From contig CAVYJW010000008.1 of NCBI GenBank assembly GCA_963768945.1, forward strand, positions 558,001 through 622,000: 64,000 nt of DNA, in the 5' to 3' direction. How positions within the stretch are numbered: position 1 is the stretch's first letter; each line of letters starts with the position of its first letter. A program made the translations under genes and the position numbers. The DNA is from RYN-230 sp963768945. Its GTDB lineage: Bacteria > Actinomycetota > Actinomycetes > Streptosporangiales > Streptosporangiaceae. Below are positions 1 to 8,749 of this stretch, piece after piece. The notes beneath the pieces are model-generated. The model was not told the origin of the DNA. It saw nothing but the letters and a program-made list of their open reading frames with translations, and did no database searches.

Positions 1-2
1 CC

Positions 3-149
3 GAGACCAACGAAGCGGCCCGGCTGGAATGGGTGCCGCTCGCTTCGATCCGTGACCTGGTTGCTGCCGGTGAGATCTGGAACTCCGGGGCCCTGGTGGG
101 CCTGCTGCACTTGCTCGCTCTGGGGTCGTCACCGCGTCCGGCCGAGTAG
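3..149 (+). CDS. NUDIX hydrolase, C-terminal end only
   Basis: The window opens inside a gene read from base 3 and ending at TAG 147-149. The 48 visible residues include EWVPLASIRDLVAAGEIW and NSGALVGLLHLLA, which resemble the C-terminal helix segment of actinobacterial NUDIX pyrophosphohydrolases. The NUDIX box itself lies upstream of the window, so substrate and catalytic competence cannot be judged. About 300 bases of non-coding sequence separate it from the exopolysaccharide operon, so it is probably unrelated to it. Confidence 0.6.
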   Translation, partial: ETNEAARLEWVPLASIRDLVAAGEIWNSGALVGLLHLLALGSSPRPAE

Positions 150-468
150 ACCCTGGCCCACGACCCCCGTCGACCACCGTCTGGCTGGTCCGGGCCAGGG
201 ATCCGCGGCGTCACCGCTGGGAAATACCCGCTATCGCCTGGGAAACGCCATTGCGTGCAGTGAGCCTCCGCCGCTCAAGGTAGGACATCTCACCTTGATG
301 GCCGAGGATATCGCTCCCAATAGCTGACATAGTGCTGTTACGGGATGCGCATGGCCTTCACGCCTGCATCGTCACTAACAGGGGGTAGGTGCACGGTGCT
401 CCGGAGATGCCTCTCGAACGGTCGTTCGTCGCGCCGCACCATGGGTGACCTGAGTGATCGGGAAGCCA
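150..468. other. Intergenic region upstream of the exopolysaccharide operon
   Basis: No convincing gene. It holds an inverted repeat TCAAGGT/ACCTTGA (275-281 and 292-298) and a near-perfect palindrome at 415-428. The stretch around 300-350 is less GC-rich than its surroundings and could hold a promoter. A start codon GTG at 454 is in frame with the next gene, but ATG 469 follows a GGGAAG purine run. Confidence 0.4.
415..428. promoter_or_regulatory. Palindrome upstream of exopolysaccharide operon, possible operator
   Basis: CGAACGGTCGTTCG has 6-bp arms (CGAACG/CGTTCG) around GT and lies 40 bases before the first gene of the operon. It has the size and symmetry of a dimeric repressor site. No second copy was recognised in the window, so assigning a regulator is inference. 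Confidence 0.35.
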
Positions 469-1839
469 ATGACAAGTGACCTGTCCGGCGCTGACATGAG
501 CACGCCAGCAGTGGTGCTTAAATTCGACCCGAATGTGATGCACCATGGCGGGCTCGGGGTGATCCGCAGCCTGGGCCGGATGGGTGTACCCGTCTATGGG
601 GTACACGAAGGGCCGTGGGCTCCGGCCGCCAATTCCCGGTATCTTCACGGGCGCTGCTTTTGGCAGCCAAACGCCGAAGACATCGACCGTGTGCTTACGG
701 GCCTACTGCGATTGGCCGAGCGAATCGGCCAGCCTCCCGTGCTGGTAGCCACCGACGACGCCGGAGCGATCTTCCTGGCCGAGCACGGCCGGGACCTGCG
801 CTCATCCTTCCTTTTCCCCCGCCCGCCGAAGGATCTCCCGCGGCAGCTGGCAGGCAAGTACTCCATGCACCAGCTCTGCCGCGAGTTCGGCGTGCCCAGC
901 CCGCAAGCGATCGTGCCTGAGTCGCTCGGGGAAGCCCGTGAGTTCGCCACCTCCGCGGGTTTACCGCTAATAGCCAAGCTGACTACGCCATGGAAGCAGG
1001 GCAGCAGAAAGCTCCCCAGCACCTCGATAGTCGGCGATCTGGCCGAACTCGAGGCTTTGTATCGCGCCTGTGACGAGGGCGGCGCCGGGTTTATGCTGCA
1101 GGAGTTCATTCCAGGTGGCGCGGGCCATGACTGGTTCTTTCACGGTTACTGTGACGCCAGCGCCCGGTGCAGGCCGGCCTTCACCGGGGTTAAGGAACGG
1201 TCTTACCCGGCCCATGCCGGGCTGACCAGCCTCGGCCGCTCCACTCCTAATGCCCGCCTGCGCGATGAGATCACCCAGCTGCTCACGAGACTGTCGTACA
1301 GCGGGATCCTCGACCTTGACCTTCGCTGGGACGCCCGGGACGGGCAGTACAAGCTGCTCGATTTCAATCCGCGGCTCGGAGCCCAGTTCCGGCTCTTCCG
1401 CGACACCGCGGGCGTCGATGTGGTCCTAGCCCAGTACCTCGACCTGACTGGCCAAGCCGTCCCCGAGGGAGAGCAGGTGAGCGGGCGCGGCTTCCTGGTG
1501 GAGAACTACGACCCGATCGGGGCCCTCAGCTACTGGAGGAGCGGCGAACTCGGGTGGAGGTCCTGGCTCGCATCGCTGCGCACGGTCGACGAGACCGCGT
1601 GGTTCGCGCGGGACGACCTGCGCCCGTTCGGCCTGATGTGCCTGCGCATGGGATGGCGCTTGGCCACCCGGCCGCTGGCGCGGCGCGAGCACCCGGCGAC
1701 CCGCGGCGAGCCCAGGTACCGACCCGGGCGGGCAGCTCCCGGAGCCAGTTCAGGCGGAGTACGCCCGGCGACGGACATGCAAGACCCAAGCCGCGCAGGA
1801 GGCGGTGCCGTGCACGAGACAAAGGAGATAAGGGCATGA
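469..1839 (+). CDS. ATP-grasp domain carboxylate-amine/thiol ligase
   Basis: A 456-residue protein of the ATP-grasp fold, which joins a carboxylate to an amine or thiol through an acyl-phosphate. Visible landmarks are an N-terminal Rossmann-like part, the nucleotide-binding stretch LAGKYSMHQLCREFGVP near residue 130, FMLQEFIPGG near 210, and the metal-binding end KLLDFNPRLG near 300. It resembles the D-aspartate-ligase-like members rather than purine or biotin enzymes. Start: GTG 454, ATG 469 and ATG 496 are in frame; 469 was chosen for GGGAAG just upstream. It is first in the operon and overlaps the next gene by ATGA. A rare TTA leucine codon lies at 961-963. Inference: it may attach an amino acid or similar group to the polymer or a precursor. 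Confidence 0.7.
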   Translation: MTSDLSGADMSTPAVVLKFDPNVMHHGGLGVIRSLGRMGVPVYGVHEGPWAPAANSRYLHGRCFWQPNAEDIDRVLTGLLRLAERIGQPPVLVATDDAGAIFLAEHGRDLRSSFLFPRPPKDLPRQLAGKYSMHQLCREFGVPSPQAIVPESLGEAREFATSAGLPLIAKLTTPWKQGSRKLPSTSIVGDLAELEALYRACDEGGAGFMLQEFIPGGAGHDWFFHGYCDASARCRPAFTGVKERSYPAHAGLTSLGRSTPNARLRDEITQLLTRLSYSGILDLDLRWDARDGQYKLLDFNPRLGAQFRLFRDTAGVDVVLAQYLDLTGQAVPEGEQVSGRGFLVENYDPIGALSYWRSGELGWRSWLASLRTVDETAWFARDDLRPFGLMCLRMGWRLATRPLARREHPATRGEPRYRPGRAAPGASSGGVRPATDMQDPSRAGGGAVHETKEIRA

Positions 1840-3068
1840 GCGACGCGGTTGAGGTTGCCATTGTGGGAGCGGGCCCGTACGGGCTGTCACTTGCGGCACA
1901 CCTGCGGGCTGCGGGCGTCCCCTTCCGGCAATTCGGGATCCCCATGCACCTCTGGCAGACGTCCATGCCGCGCGGGATGTTCCTGAAGTCGCAAGGCTTC
2001 GCGTCAAACCTCTCGAGCCCGGACAGCGGGCACACGCTTGAGGCCTTCTGTGCGGCCAGTGGCCGCGCCTACGCCAGCTACGGCCTGCCGGTCCCGCTGG
2101 ATACCTTCGTCGCGTACGGCCAGTGGTTCCGGCAGGAGCTGGTCCCAGATCTCGAGGAGACCCTGGTCACCGAGGTGGTCCCGAAGGATGGGCTCTACGA
2201 GATCAGCCTGGCCAACTCCGAGCGGGCGCGGGCGAAGAACGTCGTCGTGGCCGCCGGTGTCGAGCATTTCGCACGCACGCCCACGCAGCTGGCCGGGCTG
2301 CCCTCGTCGGTGTCCACGCACAGCTCTGCCCATACCGACCTTGCGATCTTCCGCGACCGGAGCGTCATCGTCGTCGGCGCCGGTCAGTCAGCGCTGGAAA
2401 CCGCCGCGCTGCTGCACGAGAACGGCGCCGACGTCCAGCTGGTGGCCAGGGCGGCACGGCTCGCGTGGAACGGGCAACCGCTGCCACTGGACCGTCCGCT
2501 CATCCAGCGGCTGCGGGAGCCCGAGGCGGGGCTCGGCTCAGGCTGGGGGACCTGGTTCTACTCCCGGCATCCGGAACTCTTCCGGCACCTTCCCCCCGGC
2601 ACCCGGGTGTCCCGGGCCCGGACCGCGCTGGGCCCGGCCGGCGCGTGCTGGCTGCCCGAGCGGGTCAACGGAAAGTTCCCGGTCCTGCTCGGCCACGCGC
2701 TGAAGTGGGCGTCGGCCGACGGCGACGGCGTACGGCTCGGATTCGAAGGGCCGGCCGGAATCGGCCGCGAACTAACCGCCGACCATGTGATCGCGGCCAC
2801 CGGCTACCGCGCTGACCTGCGCCGTCTGACGTTCCTCAGCGACCAGCTGCGGCCAGGGCTACAGACCATTGCTGACTCGGCCGCGGTGAACCGGAATTAC
2901 CAGTCGTCCGTTCCCGGCTTGTACTTCATCGGGCAGGCCGTGGCCCCGACCTTCGGGCCCGTCATGCGCTTCGTATACGGCTCGGACCATGCGGCGCGCA
3001 CGGTGGCCCGCCAGCTCGCAGGCTCGGCCGGCCGCCGGCCACGCGTGGGCGCAGGACCCCGTCGATGA
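1836..3068 (+). CDS. FAD/NAD(P)-dependent oxidoreductase (flavin monooxygenase-like)
   Basis: A 410-residue flavoprotein with two dinucleotide-binding motifs: GAGPYG near residues 10-15 for FAD and GAGQSALETA near 172 for NAD(P)H. The C-terminal FIGQAVAPTFGPVMRFVYG matches the closing FAD contact of this superfamily. This arrangement is typical of class B flavin monooxygenases and the ornithine/lysine N-hydroxylase relatives. The start ATG 1836 has a strong AAAGGAGA ribosome site and overlaps the ATP-grasp stop, so the two are translationally coupled and probably act together. The next gene begins inside its stop codon. Substrate unknown; oxidation or N-hydroxylation of the group handled by the ATP-grasp enzyme is inference. 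Confidence 0.7.
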   Translation: MSDAVEVAIVGAGPYGLSLAAHLRAAGVPFRQFGIPMHLWQTSMPRGMFLKSQGFASNLSSPDSGHTLEAFCAASGRAYASYGLPVPLDTFVAYGQWFRQELVPDLEETLVTEVVPKDGLYEISLANSERARAKNVVVAAGVEHFARTPTQLAGLPSSVSTHSSAHTDLAIFRDRSVIVVGAGQSALETAALLHENGADVQLVARAARLAWNGQPLPLDRPLIQRLREPEAGLGSGWGTWFYSRHPELFRHLPPGTRVSRARTALGPAGACWLPERVNGKFPVLLGHALKWASADGDGVRLGFEGPAGIGRELTADHVIAATGYRADLRRLTFLSDQLRPGLQTIADSAAVNRNYQSSVPGLYFIGQAVAPTFGPVMRFVYGSDHAARTVARQLAGSAGRRPRVGAGPRR

Positions 3069-4534
3069 CAGGGCCGGATGCCGGGGGCCTGGACAAGGCA
3101 GCCGGCAATCTGACCGCCCGCGGCGGGCCCGCCAGGCCCGGCCGGAGGTCGTCCACGCCGCAGCCGCCCGGCTCCCAGCAGGCGAGCCGATCCTCCCGAT
3201 GGCACCGGCGAGGCTCGGGACCGGGTGACGTCCGGTTCGCGGCTGCCGCTGTGCTACCCATTGTTGACCTGCTCGGGCTCGCGGCGGCTGTCCTCATAAC
3301 CGGGCGGGTGGGTCTGCCATCGGCGCTGTACGCGCTGGCCGTCCTCGGCATCCTCGCCGTCGGCGGACAGCACAGGCTGCGCATCTGCCTGCGGGTGTCT
3401 GACCAGGTAGGCCGCATCCTGACTGCGGCGGCCCTGCCACTGCTCATTGTGCTGCTGTGGCTGCCGGCCGACGTCGCGGCACGGCTGGCGCTGTGGTCCG
3501 CCGGACTCGTGATCGCGTTTCGCATCGTCGCGTGCTCGGCGCTGCGCGCCGCACGCCGACACGGCCTGGCCGCCGAGCCGGCGCTGCTGATCGGTGCCGG
3601 GACGTTCGGCGCGCACATCGGCGAGCTGATGAGCGCCCACCCGGAGCTTGGGCTCCGGCCAAAGGGCTACCTCGACAGCGGGCCGCCCCGCCGTGACCTC
3701 GCACTGCCGTCGCTGGGCGCTCCCGCCGACCTTGCCGAGGTGGTAGCCCGGCTGGGCATCCGCCGGGTCATCGTCTGTTACACGGCCTGCAAGGACGAGG
3801 ATCTGGTCGGTGTGCTGCGCTCCAGCCGGCCGCTCCGGGCCGACGTGTGCATCGTTCCGCGGCTCTACGAGCTTGGGGCAGCGGTGCCGCGTCACTGCAT
3901 GGACGAGCTCTGGGGCATTCCGCTGATCCCGCTGCGGCGCTTCGACCGGCGGCCCCCAGGCCTGTACCTGAAGCGGATCTTTGACGCCGCCGCCGCCGCC
4001 GTCCTGCTCGCCGCGGCGTCTCCGCTGCTGCTTGTCCTGGCCATCACGATCAGGCTGCAGTCCGGGGAGCCGCCGCTCTTCCGCCAGGCCCGGGTCACCG
4101 GCAGCGGCCGGACTGCGGTGATCCTCAAGCTTCGCACGCTCAGTCAGCCTGAGAACCCGGACACCTCATGGACCGCGCCAGCGCAGCCGGACAACCCGCT
4201 GGCCACGTGGCTGCGTGGTACCCACCTGGACGAGATGCCGCAACTGGTGAATGTGCTGCGCGGCGAGATGTCCCTGGTCGGGCCAAGACCGGAGCGGCCC
4301 TACTTCGCCGAGCGGTTTGGCCGCGAGATCTCGCGGTACAGCGACCGGACCCGGATGCCAGCAGGCATGACCGGATGGGCCCAGATCCACGGCCTGCAGG
4401 GCGACACCTCGATCTTCGAACGCGCTCGCTTCGATAACCAGTACATCGAGTACTGGTCGCCGTGGCTGGACGCGGTCATCCTCACCCGGACGCTGGCCGC
4501 GACGGTCCAGGCCTGTCTCGGAGGCCATCAATGA
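3065..4534 (+). CDS. Polyprenyl-phosphate sugar-phosphate transferase (WbaP/CpsE type)
   Basis: A 489-residue membrane protein that would start repeat-unit assembly by moving a sugar-1-phosphate onto undecaprenyl phosphate. The N-terminus has several hydrophobic segments (about residues 55-160), then a Rossmann-like CoA-binding-like part (LLIGAGTFGAHIGELM), then the bacterial sugar-transferase domain. Family motifs are KRIFDAAAAAVLLAAASPLL, LRGTHLDEMPQLVNVLRGEM, SLVGPRPERP and the Asp-Glu pair in LDEMPQ. Length is normal for the family. Start ATG 3065 overlaps the previous stop by ATGA, and the next gene starts within its own stop. It is the best evidence that the locus builds a lipid-linked or membrane-assembled polysaccharide. 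Confidence 0.85.
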   Translation: MTGPDAGGLDKAAGNLTARGGPARPGRRSSTPQPPGSQQASRSSRWHRRGSGPGDVRFAAAAVLPIVDLLGLAAAVLITGRVGLPSALYALAVLGILAVGGQHRLRICLRVSDQVGRILTAAALPLLIVLLWLPADVAARLALWSAGLVIAFRIVACSALRAARRHGLAAEPALLIGAGTFGAHIGELMSAHPELGLRPKGYLDSGPPRRDLALPSLGAPADLAEVVARLGIRRVIVCYTACKDEDLVGVLRSSRPLRADVCIVPRLYELGAAVPRHCMDELWGIPLIPLRRFDRRPPGLYLKRIFDAAAAAVLLAAASPLLLVLAITIRLQSGEPPLFRQARVTGSGRTAVILKLRTLSQPENPDTSWTAPAQPDNPLATWLRGTHLDEMPQLVNVLRGEMSLVGPRPERPYFAERFGREISRYSDRTRMPAGMTGWAQIHGLQGDTSIFERARFDNQYIEYWSPWLDAVILTRTLAATVQACLGGHQ

Positions 4535-5304
4535 TCGCGGCCGGCGGAGCCAGCGCCGGGGCGCAACTCCACGGCCACCGGCTGGGCCTGCGCAATGTGC
4601 CCATGGTCCTCATGTATCACGGCATCGCGGACGTTCCGGAGGACCCGAACCAGCTCTGCGTATCGCCGGGCCGGTTCGCCGAGCAGATGGCCTGGATGGA
4701 TCGGCGCGGCCTGCGGGGTGTCAGTGTCGGGAAGCTGGTCGAGGCGATGAGCACAGGCAGTCATCGCGGGCTGGTCGGCATCACCTTCGATGACGGGTAC
4801 ACAAACGTGCTCGAGTCGGCGCTGCCGCAGCTGCAACGGCGGGGGTTCACCGCGTCGGTGTTCATCATCTCCCGCCGCCTCGGCGGCAGCAACGACTGGG
4901 ACGACGGCCCCGCGTGGCCGCTCCTCGACGCCGGGGGAGTCCGCGAGCTCGCCGCCGCGGGCATGGAGATCGGCTCGCACAGCGCAACACACGTCCGGCT
5001 GGCCGGCCTGGACCCGGATCAGCTGGCTACGGAGGTGGCCGCCAGCAGGGCGGATCTCGCCGCGCTGCTGCAGACCGAGATCCGGGGCTTCGCCTTCCCG
5101 TACGGCTCGATGGACGCTGCGGCGAGGCGCGCGGTACACGACGCGGGTTATGCGTACGCGTGCGCGGTGGAGACGCCGCGCAGCGAGTTGGGGTTGATGG
5201 CACTGCCGCGAATTTACGTCGGGGATCGCGACAGCGCGGTCCGCATGACAGCCAAGCGGCATCTGTACCGGGGCTATATCGCGATCCGAGGGAGACACGG
5301 ATGA
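4531..5304 (+). CDS. Polysaccharide deacetylase (NodB domain)
   Basis: A 257-residue carbohydrate-esterase-4-like protein. The first metal/catalytic motif ITFDDGYTNV lies near residues 85-94 and the histidine motif GSHSATH near 148-154. A FAFPYGSMD segment matches motif 3. These residues bind the metal and activate water to remove N-acetyl groups from hexosamine polymers. No signal peptide is visible, so either it acts inside the cell or export is indirect. Start ATG 4531 overlaps the previous stop; the next gene starts at ATG 5301 within its stop. Its presence argues for an amino-sugar-containing polymer. Confidence 0.85.
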   Translation: MIAAGGASAGAQLHGHRLGLRNVPMVLMYHGIADVPEDPNQLCVSPGRFAEQMAWMDRRGLRGVSVGKLVEAMSTGSHRGLVGITFDDGYTNVLESALPQLQRRGFTASVFIISRRLGGSNDWDDGPAWPLLDAGGVRELAAAGMEIGSHSATHVRLAGLDPDQLATEVAASRADLAALLQTEIRGFAFPYGSMDAAARRAVHDAGYAYACAVETPRSELGLMALPRIYVGDRDSAVRMTAKRHLYRGYIAIRGRHG

Positions 5305-6485
5305 AAGTGCTTCATGTGATCACTGGTCTGGACGCGGGAGGGGCCGAGCTCCAGCTGTCGATGCTGGTACGGCGGACCCGTCACGAGGCCGACGTGGTGA
5401 CCCTCTACAACCCAGGACCGGTTGCGGACCGGATCCGCAGCGACGGCATCTCGGTGCGCAACATCGGCATGCGGCGCAACACCGAGCTGCCGGCGCTGCT
5501 GAGGCTGCGCCGGATCATCCGGGCCGGGCGCTACGACGTTGTCCACGCCCACCTGTACCGGGCCCAGGTCTACGCCCGCCCGGCCGCACGGCTGGCGGGA
5601 ACGCCGGTCGTCCTGACCACGGAGCACTCGATCGGCGAGACGCACATCGAGCGGCGCGAGATGACGGCCGGGGTGCGCACGCTGTACATGGCGTCGGAGA
5701 TGTTCTCGGACGCCACCATCGCGGTGTCCGATATCGTCCGGGATCGCCTGGAGCGGTGGGGTGTGACCGGCAAGAAGATCACGGTCGTTCCCAATGGCCT
5801 GGACGTCAGCGAGCTTGCCTTCGACCCGGCCGCCCGCGACCGCATCCGCCAGCAGTTCGGTATCCCGCCACACACCTACGTGATCGGGGCGCTGGGGCGC
5901 CTCGACCCGAACAAGCGCATCGACCTGACGATGGAGGCGGCCGCGCCGCTGCTCGGCGAGGCATGCAAGATCCTGGTCATCGGCCGCGGCGAGGACCAGG
6001 ACCGGCTGACGGCAGCGGCCGCCCGGCTCGGCGTGACCGACAACGTGATATTCGGCGGCTACCAATCCGACACCCGGGCGATGCTGTCCGCATTTGACCT
6101 CTATGTCGCCTCCTCCGTGCAGGAGACCTTCGGCCTATCGGTCCTCGAGGCCCTGGCCAGCGGCCTGCCCGTGCTCTACACCACGTGCCCGGCCCTGGAC
6201 GGGATCCAGACCGAACGTGCCCGCCAGGTGGAGGGGACCGCGACCGCGCTGCGTGCCGAGATCCGCAAGGAAGTCGAGGTGGGCCCCAGGCCGCGCGTGG
6301 CGGACAGCACGGTATTCGATCGCTACGGCATCGAGTCCGTTGTCACCCAGATCGATGACCTGTACGAGCAGGTGCTGGCGGCGCGCCCGCGCCGGGTGCG
6401 GCGTGCCGCGGCACGCCGTCACTCGCGGGCCCTCATCACCGGAGGAAATGCCGCCCACGGCATCGACGCCCGGCAGGACTCATAG
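5301..6485 (+). CDS. GT4-family glycosyltransferase
   Basis: A 394-residue GT-B fold enzyme of family GT4. Visible features: MKVLHVITGLDAGGAELQ at the N-terminus, the start of the nucleotide-binding half IGALGRLDPNKRID near residue 195, and the retaining E-x7-E type motif ETFGLSVLEALASGLP near 275. It would transfer a sugar from a nucleotide donor during repeat-unit assembly at the inner membrane face. The start has a GAGGGAGA ribosome site and an ATGA overlap with the deacetylase gene. The stop TAG shares a base with the GTG of the next gene. Confidence 0.85.
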   Translation: MKVLHVITGLDAGGAELQLSMLVRRTRHEADVVTLYNPGPVADRIRSDGISVRNIGMRRNTELPALLRLRRIIRAGRYDVVHAHLYRAQVYARPAARLAGTPVVLTTEHSIGETHIERREMTAGVRTLYMASEMFSDATIAVSDIVRDRLERWGVTGKKITVVPNGLDVSELAFDPAARDRIRQQFGIPPHTYVIGALGRLDPNKRIDLTMEAAAPLLGEACKILVIGRGEDQDRLTAAAARLGVTDNVIFGGYQSDTRAMLSAFDLYVASSVQETFGLSVLEALASGLPVLYTTCPALDGIQTERARQVEGTATALRAEIRKEVEVGPRPRVADSTVFDRYGIESVVTQIDDLYEQVLAARPRRVRRAAARRHSRALITGGNAAHGIDARQDS

Positions 6486-8653
6486 TGACGCATTCCAGAA
6501 GATGGCGGTCCGCGGTCGCCGCGCTGGCGGCATGCACGATGGCAGTCGGCCTGACCGGCCTCGGCGCCATCCCGGAGGCCGCGGCGGCCACGGCCCCGCG
6601 GATCGACCTCAACGTGCTCATCGTGAGCGACGGCACCCCCTGGGTCCAGGCGATCCAGCAGCAACTGACGTCCGAGGGCGTGCCGACCACGGTGGTCAAC
6701 CTGGGTGACTCGTCCCGGCCGACGATCACGAGCTCGTTCCTGTCCGGCACGCTGAGCGACGGGACGCCGGTCGGCTATTACCAGGGCGTGGTGCTGCCCA
6801 ACGACGCGCCGTCCGGGCTGTCCGCGGCCGAGGAGAGCGCGCTGGCCAGCTACGAGACGGCGTTCTCCGTGCGCCAGGTGGACGCCTACCTGTACCCGAC
6901 CGCCAACGTCGGCATGAACGCCCCGGCCTACGGCGGCTCGCTCGACGGAACTGCGGTGACCGTGACGACGGCCGCGAAGGCCAGCGGCTTCGGGTACCTG
7001 AAGGGCACGTACAGCTTCGAGGGGACGCCGGGCGGGGCCACCTCGTACGGTTACCTCGCCCAGCCGCTGCCTAACACGGCGACCTCCACGTTCACGCCAT
7101 TCCTGACCGCGACCATCCCCGGCACGGCCACCACCGGGACGCTGGCCGGGGTGTATGACAACGCCGGCCGCGAGCAGATGGAGATCAGCTTCGGCTACAG
7201 CAACTACCAGCTTCAGTTCCGCTACATCGCGCACGCGCTCGCCGACTGGGTCACCCGCGGCGTGCACCTGGGCTACTGGCGCAACTACCTCACCGTCGAC
7301 TACGACGACGTGTTCAACGCGAACGCGGAGTGGAGCCAGGCCGACGACTGCACCCCCGGTGACAGCGTGTGCCCGCCGGGTACCCCCGCGACCACGCCGA
7401 TCCGGATGACGCCGGCTGACGTGAGCTACGCGGTGCAGTGGCAGAAGGCGCACAACTTCGAGCTGGAGTACCTGTTCAACGGCGGCGCCTCGGCCCGGTT
7501 CCAGGTCAACGGGACCGACCCGCTGCTGGCCGCCTACCAGCCGGTCGCCAGCCAGTTCTGGTGGGTCAACCACACCTACACGCACGCCTGGCTCGGCTGC
7601 ATCCAGGATCTCACCGTCACCCCGTGGCAGTGCGTGACCGACGCCAGCGGCAACACGGAGTACGTCGATTTCAACACGATCCAGGGCGAGATCGAGAACA
7701 ACGTGCAGTGGGCGCAGCAGAACGGCATCCCCATGTCCCCCACGGAGTTTGCCCCCGGCGAGTACTCGGGCCTGCGGATCCTGCCGCAGCAGCCCGCCGA
7801 CAACCCGAACCTCGTCAACGCCATCAGCCAGGACGGGATCGCCTGGGTGGCCATGGACGCCTCCCGGGAGCCCGCCATGCGGCCGATCGGAACGGCGCTC
7901 GGCCTGCCCCGCCATCCGATCGACGTGTTCTACAACACCGCCACGAAGGCCGACGAGACCTCCGAATACAACTGGATCTATGACTCGGCCGCCGACGGCG
8001 GCAGCGGCGCGTGCCAGTCCACCGGGAACTGCCTGGCGCCGCTCAGCCTGACGACCGGCTGGTCGACGTTCATCCTGCCGCTGCAGACCCGGACCATGCT
8101 CGGGGCCGTGCTCTCCAACGACCCGCGGCCGTTTTACATGCACCAGTCCAACCTCACCGGCGACCGGCTCGGCTACGCGCTGATGAACGGCGTGCTGTCC
8201 GGCTACCGGTCCGTCTACGCGAGCAGCACGCCCATCATCAACCAGCGGCTGTCCGCCGACGGGGCGGCACTGAACGCCCAGGACATCTGGGCGCAGACCC
8301 TGAGCGCGGGCACGGTCACCGGCTATATCCAGGGCAACACGGTCACGATCACCGGGCCGTCGGGCACGACGGTGCCGGTCACCGTCCCGAACGGCACAAG
8401 GATCGGGTCGGCCAAGGGAGCGACGTTCGGCACCGCGTACGCGGGCGAGCACTCCGACCTCACCACGCTCGGCTCCGGGCCGCTGACGCTCGTGCTCGGG
8501 ACGACCCCCTACCCGGCGGGCCCGGGAACCGCAGCGCCGACGGCCGCGCAGTCCCCGCTGACCCGCTCGACTACGGCCATCAATGCCCGGGTGAACCCCC
8601 TGGTGGTCCCGGCCGGCCCGCTCGGCTCCGCGATCTTGAAGGCGACTGGATGA
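6485..8653 (+). CDS. Secreted Agd3-like exopolysaccharide deacetylase
   Basis: A 722-residue exported protein. It begins with a signal peptide: basic MTHSRRWRS, a hydrophobic run, then an AAAA-type cleavage site near residue 36. Mid-protein are LTVDYDDVFNANAEW near 268 and NHTYTHAWLG near 362, which read as the aspartate pair and the histidine motif of a NodB-like deacetylase. FAPGEYSGLR follows near 420. Overall order and motifs recall the fungal galactosaminogalactan deacetylase Agd3 (CE18), which has an N-terminal carbohydrate-binding domain before the deacetylase. That family assignment is from memory of motifs and needs a profile search. Start GTG 6485 abuts the GT4 stop; no clear ribosome site. 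It is the extracellular partner to the intracellular deacetylase at 4531. Confidence 0.65.
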   Translation: MTHSRRWRSAVAALAACTMAVGLTGLGAIPEAAAATAPRIDLNVLIVSDGTPWVQAIQQQLTSEGVPTTVVNLGDSSRPTITSSFLSGTLSDGTPVGYYQGVVLPNDAPSGLSAAEESALASYETAFSVRQVDAYLYPTANVGMNAPAYGGSLDGTAVTVTTAAKASGFGYLKGTYSFEGTPGGATSYGYLAQPLPNTATSTFTPFLTATIPGTATTGTLAGVYDNAGREQMEISFGYSNYQLQFRYIAHALADWVTRGVHLGYWRNYLTVDYDDVFNANAEWSQADDCTPGDSVCPPGTPATTPIRMTPADVSYAVQWQKAHNFELEYLFNGGASARFQVNGTDPLLAAYQPVASQFWWVNHTYTHAWLGCIQDLTVTPWQCVTDASGNTEYVDFNTIQGEIENNVQWAQQNGIPMSPTEFAPGEYSGLRILPQQPADNPNLVNAISQDGIAWVAMDASREPAMRPIGTALGLPRHPIDVFYNTATKADETSEYNWIYDSAADGGSGACQSTGNCLAPLSLTTGWSTFILPLQTRTMLGAVLSNDPRPFYMHQSNLTGDRLGYALMNGVLSGYRSVYASSTPIINQRLSADGAALNAQDIWAQTLSAGTVTGYIQGNTVTITGPSGTTVPVTVPNGTRIGSAKGATFGTAYAGEHSDLTTLGSGPLTLVLGTTPYPAGPGTAAPTAAQSPLTRSTTAINARVNPLVVPAGPLGSAILKATG

Positions 8654-8749
8654 GCGGACGGCCCCCCGCGGACTGCATACCGCGGCCCAGGAACCTCGCG
8701 ATGGACATGGGAGTGAAGCTTCATGCGAAGTCGGGTGACGTGAACTTAG

